From NCBI GenBank assembly GCA_963965975.1, contig OZ014417.1, positions 4,197,821-4,261,820 on the forward strand: a stretch of 64,000 bases of DNA. Direction: 5' to 3'. Source of the stretch: Xestospongia bergquistia (Eukaryota > Porifera > Demospongiae > Haplosclerida > Petrosiidae). Of this stretch, positions 60,042 to 64,000 are shown piece after piece. A program made the position numbers and the translations under genes. The notes below the pieces were generated by a model that was not told the origin of the DNA, did not search any database, and saw only the letters and a program-made list of their open reading frames with translations. The stretch's first letter is position 1, and every line of letters begins with the position of its first letter.

Positions 60042-61400
60042 CCTTCTCTCTCTCTCCCTTCCCTCTCTCTCTCTACCTCTGTCTCTCAAGTCTATCACTG
60101 TTTATCTCTCTATTAACTTAAGAACCTCTCTTTCTTATATTCTCTCAACCCCAACAGTATCTCTGTGCCTGTGTGTGTCTATGTCTCACATAGATATAGA
60201 AACACACACACTGTCAGAGTCTCTATCTCTTTCTTAGAATCTTTTTCTCTCTGTCAGATTATCTCTCTCTTTCCCCTCTCTCACACTTATTTTCAGAGTT
60301 TCTCTCTCGCAGCATCTCTTTTTGTGTTTGTATCTCTTGTACTCTTACAGTCCTCTCTCTTTCAGTCTTGGAGTCTCTATCCCTCCCTTAGTCTCTCTCT
60401 ATCTCATGGTCCATCTTTCTCAGACTCTCTTTATCTCGTAGTCCATCATTCTCTCTATCTCATGGTCCATCATTTGTCTCTCTCTCTATCTCATAGTCCA
60501 TGATTCTCTCTATCTCATAGTCCATCATTCTCTCTCTTTCTCTTTTAAGCACGCACACACTATCAAATTCATTAGTCCATCATTTGTCTCTCTCTATCTC
60601 GTAGTCCATCATTTGTCTTTCTCTATCTCGTAGTCCATCATTTGTCTCTCTCAATCTCATAGTCCATCATTTGTCTCTCTTTCTCTTTTAAGCATGCACA
60701 CACTATCAAATTCTTTCAATTTTTAACACTCTCACTTTAAGAGTTGAATTGCTCTGTCTTACAATTGCACACACACATACACACAGATTCTGTTAGTCTT
60801 TCTCTCTCTCTCCTTTACTTTAGAGCTCTCTCTCTTTCTCTCAGAGTCTCCCTCTCTCACAGACTCTCTACTTCTCTCTCTCTCTCTTTGTCTGTCTATC
60901 TATCACTGTTCCTCACTAACAGAGACTCTCTCTCTCTAAAATACACACACACTCAGAGTCTCTCACTTTTTTTCTCACTATCTCCCTCAATTTAGTAGTC
61001 TTTCTCTCAGAGTCTCTCTCTCTCAGTCTCTGTTTCTCTCATGGAGCCTCTCTCTCGTATAGTCTCTCACTCATAGTCTTTTTCTATGCCTGTGTTTGTG
61101 TGTCTATCTCTGACATACACACACACTCTCTAAGTCTTTCTTACTCTACCTCTCTCTCACACATACATAAACACACAAACAAACTCTGTCAGTTTTTCTT
61201 TCTTTCTCTCAGAGTCTCTCTCTCTTAGTCTCTCACTCTCACAGTTTCTCACTCTCTGTGTGTCTGTCAAGTGTCTATCCTTCTCTATCTCACTCCTATC
61301 TCTCTCTCATACACACACAGTCACAAGAGCCTCTCTGTGTTTTTCTATCCCTCACACTGTCAAAATATCTGTCCATCTGAGTTTCTTTCTGTCAGAGTCT
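59085..61400 (+). repeat. CT array 14
   Basis: About 2.3 kb, with a pure (TC)n core near 59985-60022 and a sub-array at 60365-60700 in which CTCATAGTCCATCATT-like words recur every 30-40 bp. Confidence 0.95.
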
Positions 61401-61404
61401 CTCG

Positions 61405-61735
61405 TAATGTAACTGTTATCTAGTGTGTCCTAACATAATTATCAGGTCTACTGTGTCATAATGTTACTAATTGTCTTGTCTTCTGTGTCCTATTGTAACT
61501 GTCCAATTTACTGTGTCCTAGTATAATTGTCCTGTCTACTATGTCCTAACATAAATGTCTCATTTACTGTGTCCTAATGTAACATCCTGTCTACTGTGTT
61601 GTAATGTAACTGTCCAATCTACTGTGTCATAATTTAATTGTCCTGTCAATTTTGTCTAATGTAACTATGCAACCTACAGTGTCCTAGTATACTTTTCCCA
61701 TTTACTGTGTCCTAACGTAATTGTTCTAACTACTC
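61405..61735 (+). repeat. ~38-bp minisatellite, about nine copies
   Basis: Units of the form CTACTGTGTCCTAATGTAAC plus TGTCC, with substitutions between copies. Confidence 0.85.
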
Positions 61736-61739
61736 TGTT

Positions 61740-62900
61740 TGAGGAACTTGAGAGAGAGCAATTTAAATTGTCTCACATTATATTCTACCATTGATACAAA
61801 TTAACTATAAGACAAAAGCAAATTATATTATGTATTGTTTAAAATATTATTGTTATAGGTGTTTTGTGGTAGTGTGTTTTATTAGCCACATGTTGAAAGC
61901 TAAACAAACCAGTGCTAGTGAACTGTTCAGAATAAAGATCTGATACCCTAACTGTAGCCAATTAGGAGAGCAAACTCATTTAATAGTAGGATTCTCTAAA
62001 CTAGTGGGACTTTAAAGCAGTTCCTTTCAGTTTTTAACTGTGTCTATTGTTTATCAAAACTACTGAATACAATAAGGCAAGTCATTTGTGTAACAAGATT
62101 CACAGTTTACATTGTAGATGTACATATATATGTCAGAGATACATGTACATATAAATGCAATGTACATCTATATTTACGTTAATGAGGATTCACTAAAAAA
62201 CTGTTAATGCTAAAAGCATCCTTATCTTCTCTCTGTTTGTCTGTCTCTCTGTCTCTCTCTCTTTCACCTGGGTACTTGGTACAACATGATAGCTCAATAC
62301 AGCTTTCCCCTGATGATATTTAGCCAGAGAATAAAACTGTGTACATTGTGATTCTTTTGTAACAGTAACTGACAGTTATGAGGTGACAGATAGAATCCAT
62401 TATGCTAAAAATAAAGTAAATATTGTGAATTGGATAAGTATCATATCACTATTATAAATTACATACTGTTATATAATGTAGTACTTTAGTACAAACCTCT
62501 CTGGTGGAGTTCTAAATATTGAATAAAATACTAGAATATTTACTGTGTTAAAATGGACTACAACAAGTGACCTGAATAAGAGGAGTTCTTAATACAGGAA
62601 TGTTAATAAATGATTCAATTGTGTCATGTAATATCTTACTAAACTAAATACTTATACACATTACACTTGACCAGTATCATGCTAACATTGTGTACTAATT
62701 AATTACAGGTGATTACAAACATGAACCATTTAAACTAACTGACAGCTTGAAAGTGGGCTAATGGTTTGTTTTAAGCACATGTAAATTATGTAACACAAAG
62801 TAGCATATAAACAAAAATTATAAAAACTATAACAAAGAAGAATCCTCATGACATGATGAGAAACAAAACAATATGTAAACATACAATTGGAAAAGTGTGT
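61740..62900. other. A+T-rich DNA, no gene recognised
   Basis: Only a short CT run (62225-62265) stands out. No ORF of note. Confidence 0.5.
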
Positions 62901-62916
62901 CTTCTTATAAATATGG

Positions 62917-62917
<1 letters not shown>

Positions 62918-62964
<47 letters not shown>
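62918..62964. repeat. (AT)n microsatellite
   Basis: Uninterrupted AT dinucleotides. Confidence 0.95.
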
Positions 62965-62967
<3 letters not shown>

Positions 62968-63289
62968 AAAGTCTATCAAGGTTCGTTTATCCTGTCCTAA
63001 ATTAATGTTTATTTAACCTCCACTTCTGTATGGAGGATACCTTCAATACATTCTATGTATGTTTTGTAATACAATCACTAATCATTTGGTATTTAAATTA
63101 ATTTTAATAAAATTTGTGATTAAATCACCATGAAGTTAAAGACATAATAAAATTTGTCCAGATGACCCCAAAAAAGTAGCCAAACACTTAAGAAATGATA
63201 AAAATACAAATACAAGAATAAAAGATCTTCTAAACCATTATAAAAATCAGACCTAATAATATTTAGATCATTCCTTTTGTATGGGATAC

Positions 63290-64000
63290 ATAGCAATATA
63301 GTGTACAGTTAAATAAGATATCAGTGTTAGATCAGATATCATAGTCAGTGTCAGGTCAGATATCAGTGTTAAGAATCATTTTGGTGTTTGTGTGTAGATC
63401 AGATATCAACATTAGTAATTTAGATCTCAGTGCTAACTCACATATCAGTTTCAGATCAGATATCAGTGTTAAGAATCATATTGATGCCGCTTAGTAGAAA
63501 AATCAGATATCAACATGAGTAAATCAGATCTCGGTGATAGATCAGGTATCAGTGTTAATAATTGTGTTGATGTCAGTGTGTAGTAGATAAGATATCAACA
63601 AAAGTAAATCAGATCTCGGTGTTAGATCAGGTATCAGTGTTAAGAATCGTGTTAAGATCAGTGTGTAATAGATCATGTATGAACATGAGTAAATCAGATC
63701 TCAGTGTTAGATCAGATATCAGTTTCTGTTAAATCAGATGTTAGTGTTAAGAATCATGTTGATGTCTCTTTACAGTAGATCAGATATCAACAAGAGTAAA
63801 TGAGATCTCAGTGTTATATCAGATATCATAGTCAGTGTCAGATGACATATCAGTGTTAAGAATCATTTACAAGTCAATGTGTAGTAGATCATATAGCAAC
63901 ATGAGTAAATGTGATCTCAGTGTCAGATCAGATATTGTTTCTTGTTAAATCAGATGTTAGTGTCAAGAATCATGTTGATGTCAGTGTCTAGTAGATCAAA
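63290..64000. repeat. 85-115-bp degenerate minisatellite rich in GATATC
   Basis: Copies share CAGATATCAGTGTTAAGAAT, TTGATGTCAGTGTGTAGTAG and ATGAGTAAATCAGATCTCAG. The marker TTAAGAATCAT-like word falls near 63370, 63470, 63555, 63642, 63738, 63853 and 63965. The array runs off the window. Confidence 0.85.

Overview
The window looks like nuclear DNA of an invertebrate animal, most likely a demosponge. It is A+T-rich, genes are split by small introns, and there are no bacterial-style operons or ribosome binding sites. The recognisable coding pieces (ankyrin exons, a secreted fibrinogen-like protein, ciliary dynein, a HECT ligase and several transposon families) fit a basal metazoan. The species call is inference. 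Only two or three loci look like possible live host genes. Most other coding sequence is decayed transposon or gene remnant.

Layout. 1-15.5 kb: a minus-strand ankyrin-repeat gene read right to left, with eight phase-0 exons. Its middle has grown by tandem duplication of an intron-exon block, so exons alternate between two repeat types. The introns carry a ~143-bp satellite with one hypervariable 5-nt window, and a MITE trapped inside that satellite. A separate Ser/Glu-rich candidate first exon lies at 15.2-15.4 kb. 15.5-24 kb: mostly unassigned A+T-rich DNA, with a broken Ty3/Gypsy-type integrase at 17.3-18.3 kb. 24.2-29 kb: a decayed HECT-type E3 ligase gene (+), a broken integrase of a different family (-) and some unassigned exon-like pieces.

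29-49 kb and 58-61.4 kb: large pyrimidine-rich (CT) arrays, always CT-rich on the + strand, separated by two recurring A+T-rich modules (called M1 and M2 here) in a constant orientation. Into this domain are inserted a TNP2/CACTA-like transposase remnant (32.9-34.1 kb), a DIRS-type reverse transcriptase remnant (34.5-36.3 kb, splitting an M1 copy) and a complete-looking 4.83-kb DNA transposon at 38,840-43,667.

That transposon is the most notable object. It has ~70-bp terminal inverted repeats, a 3-bp ACT target duplication, a RecQ-like helicase gene on + and a convergent DUF6589-family gene on -. This organisation fits the helicase-bearing Academ (AcademH-type) DNA transposons. Both genes carry stops or frameshifts, so the copy is probably dead and would need another copy's proteins to move.

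49-58 kb: a nearly intact secreted fibrinogen-like gene broken by one frameshift in an A5 run, a decayed axonemal dynein heavy chain fragment, and two Ty3/Gypsy gag remnants on opposite strands, one preceded by a primer-binding-site-like sequence. 61.4-64 kb: small minisatellites. Coordinates of splice sites and pseudogene limits come from reading by eye; family names are recognition from motifs, not database searches.
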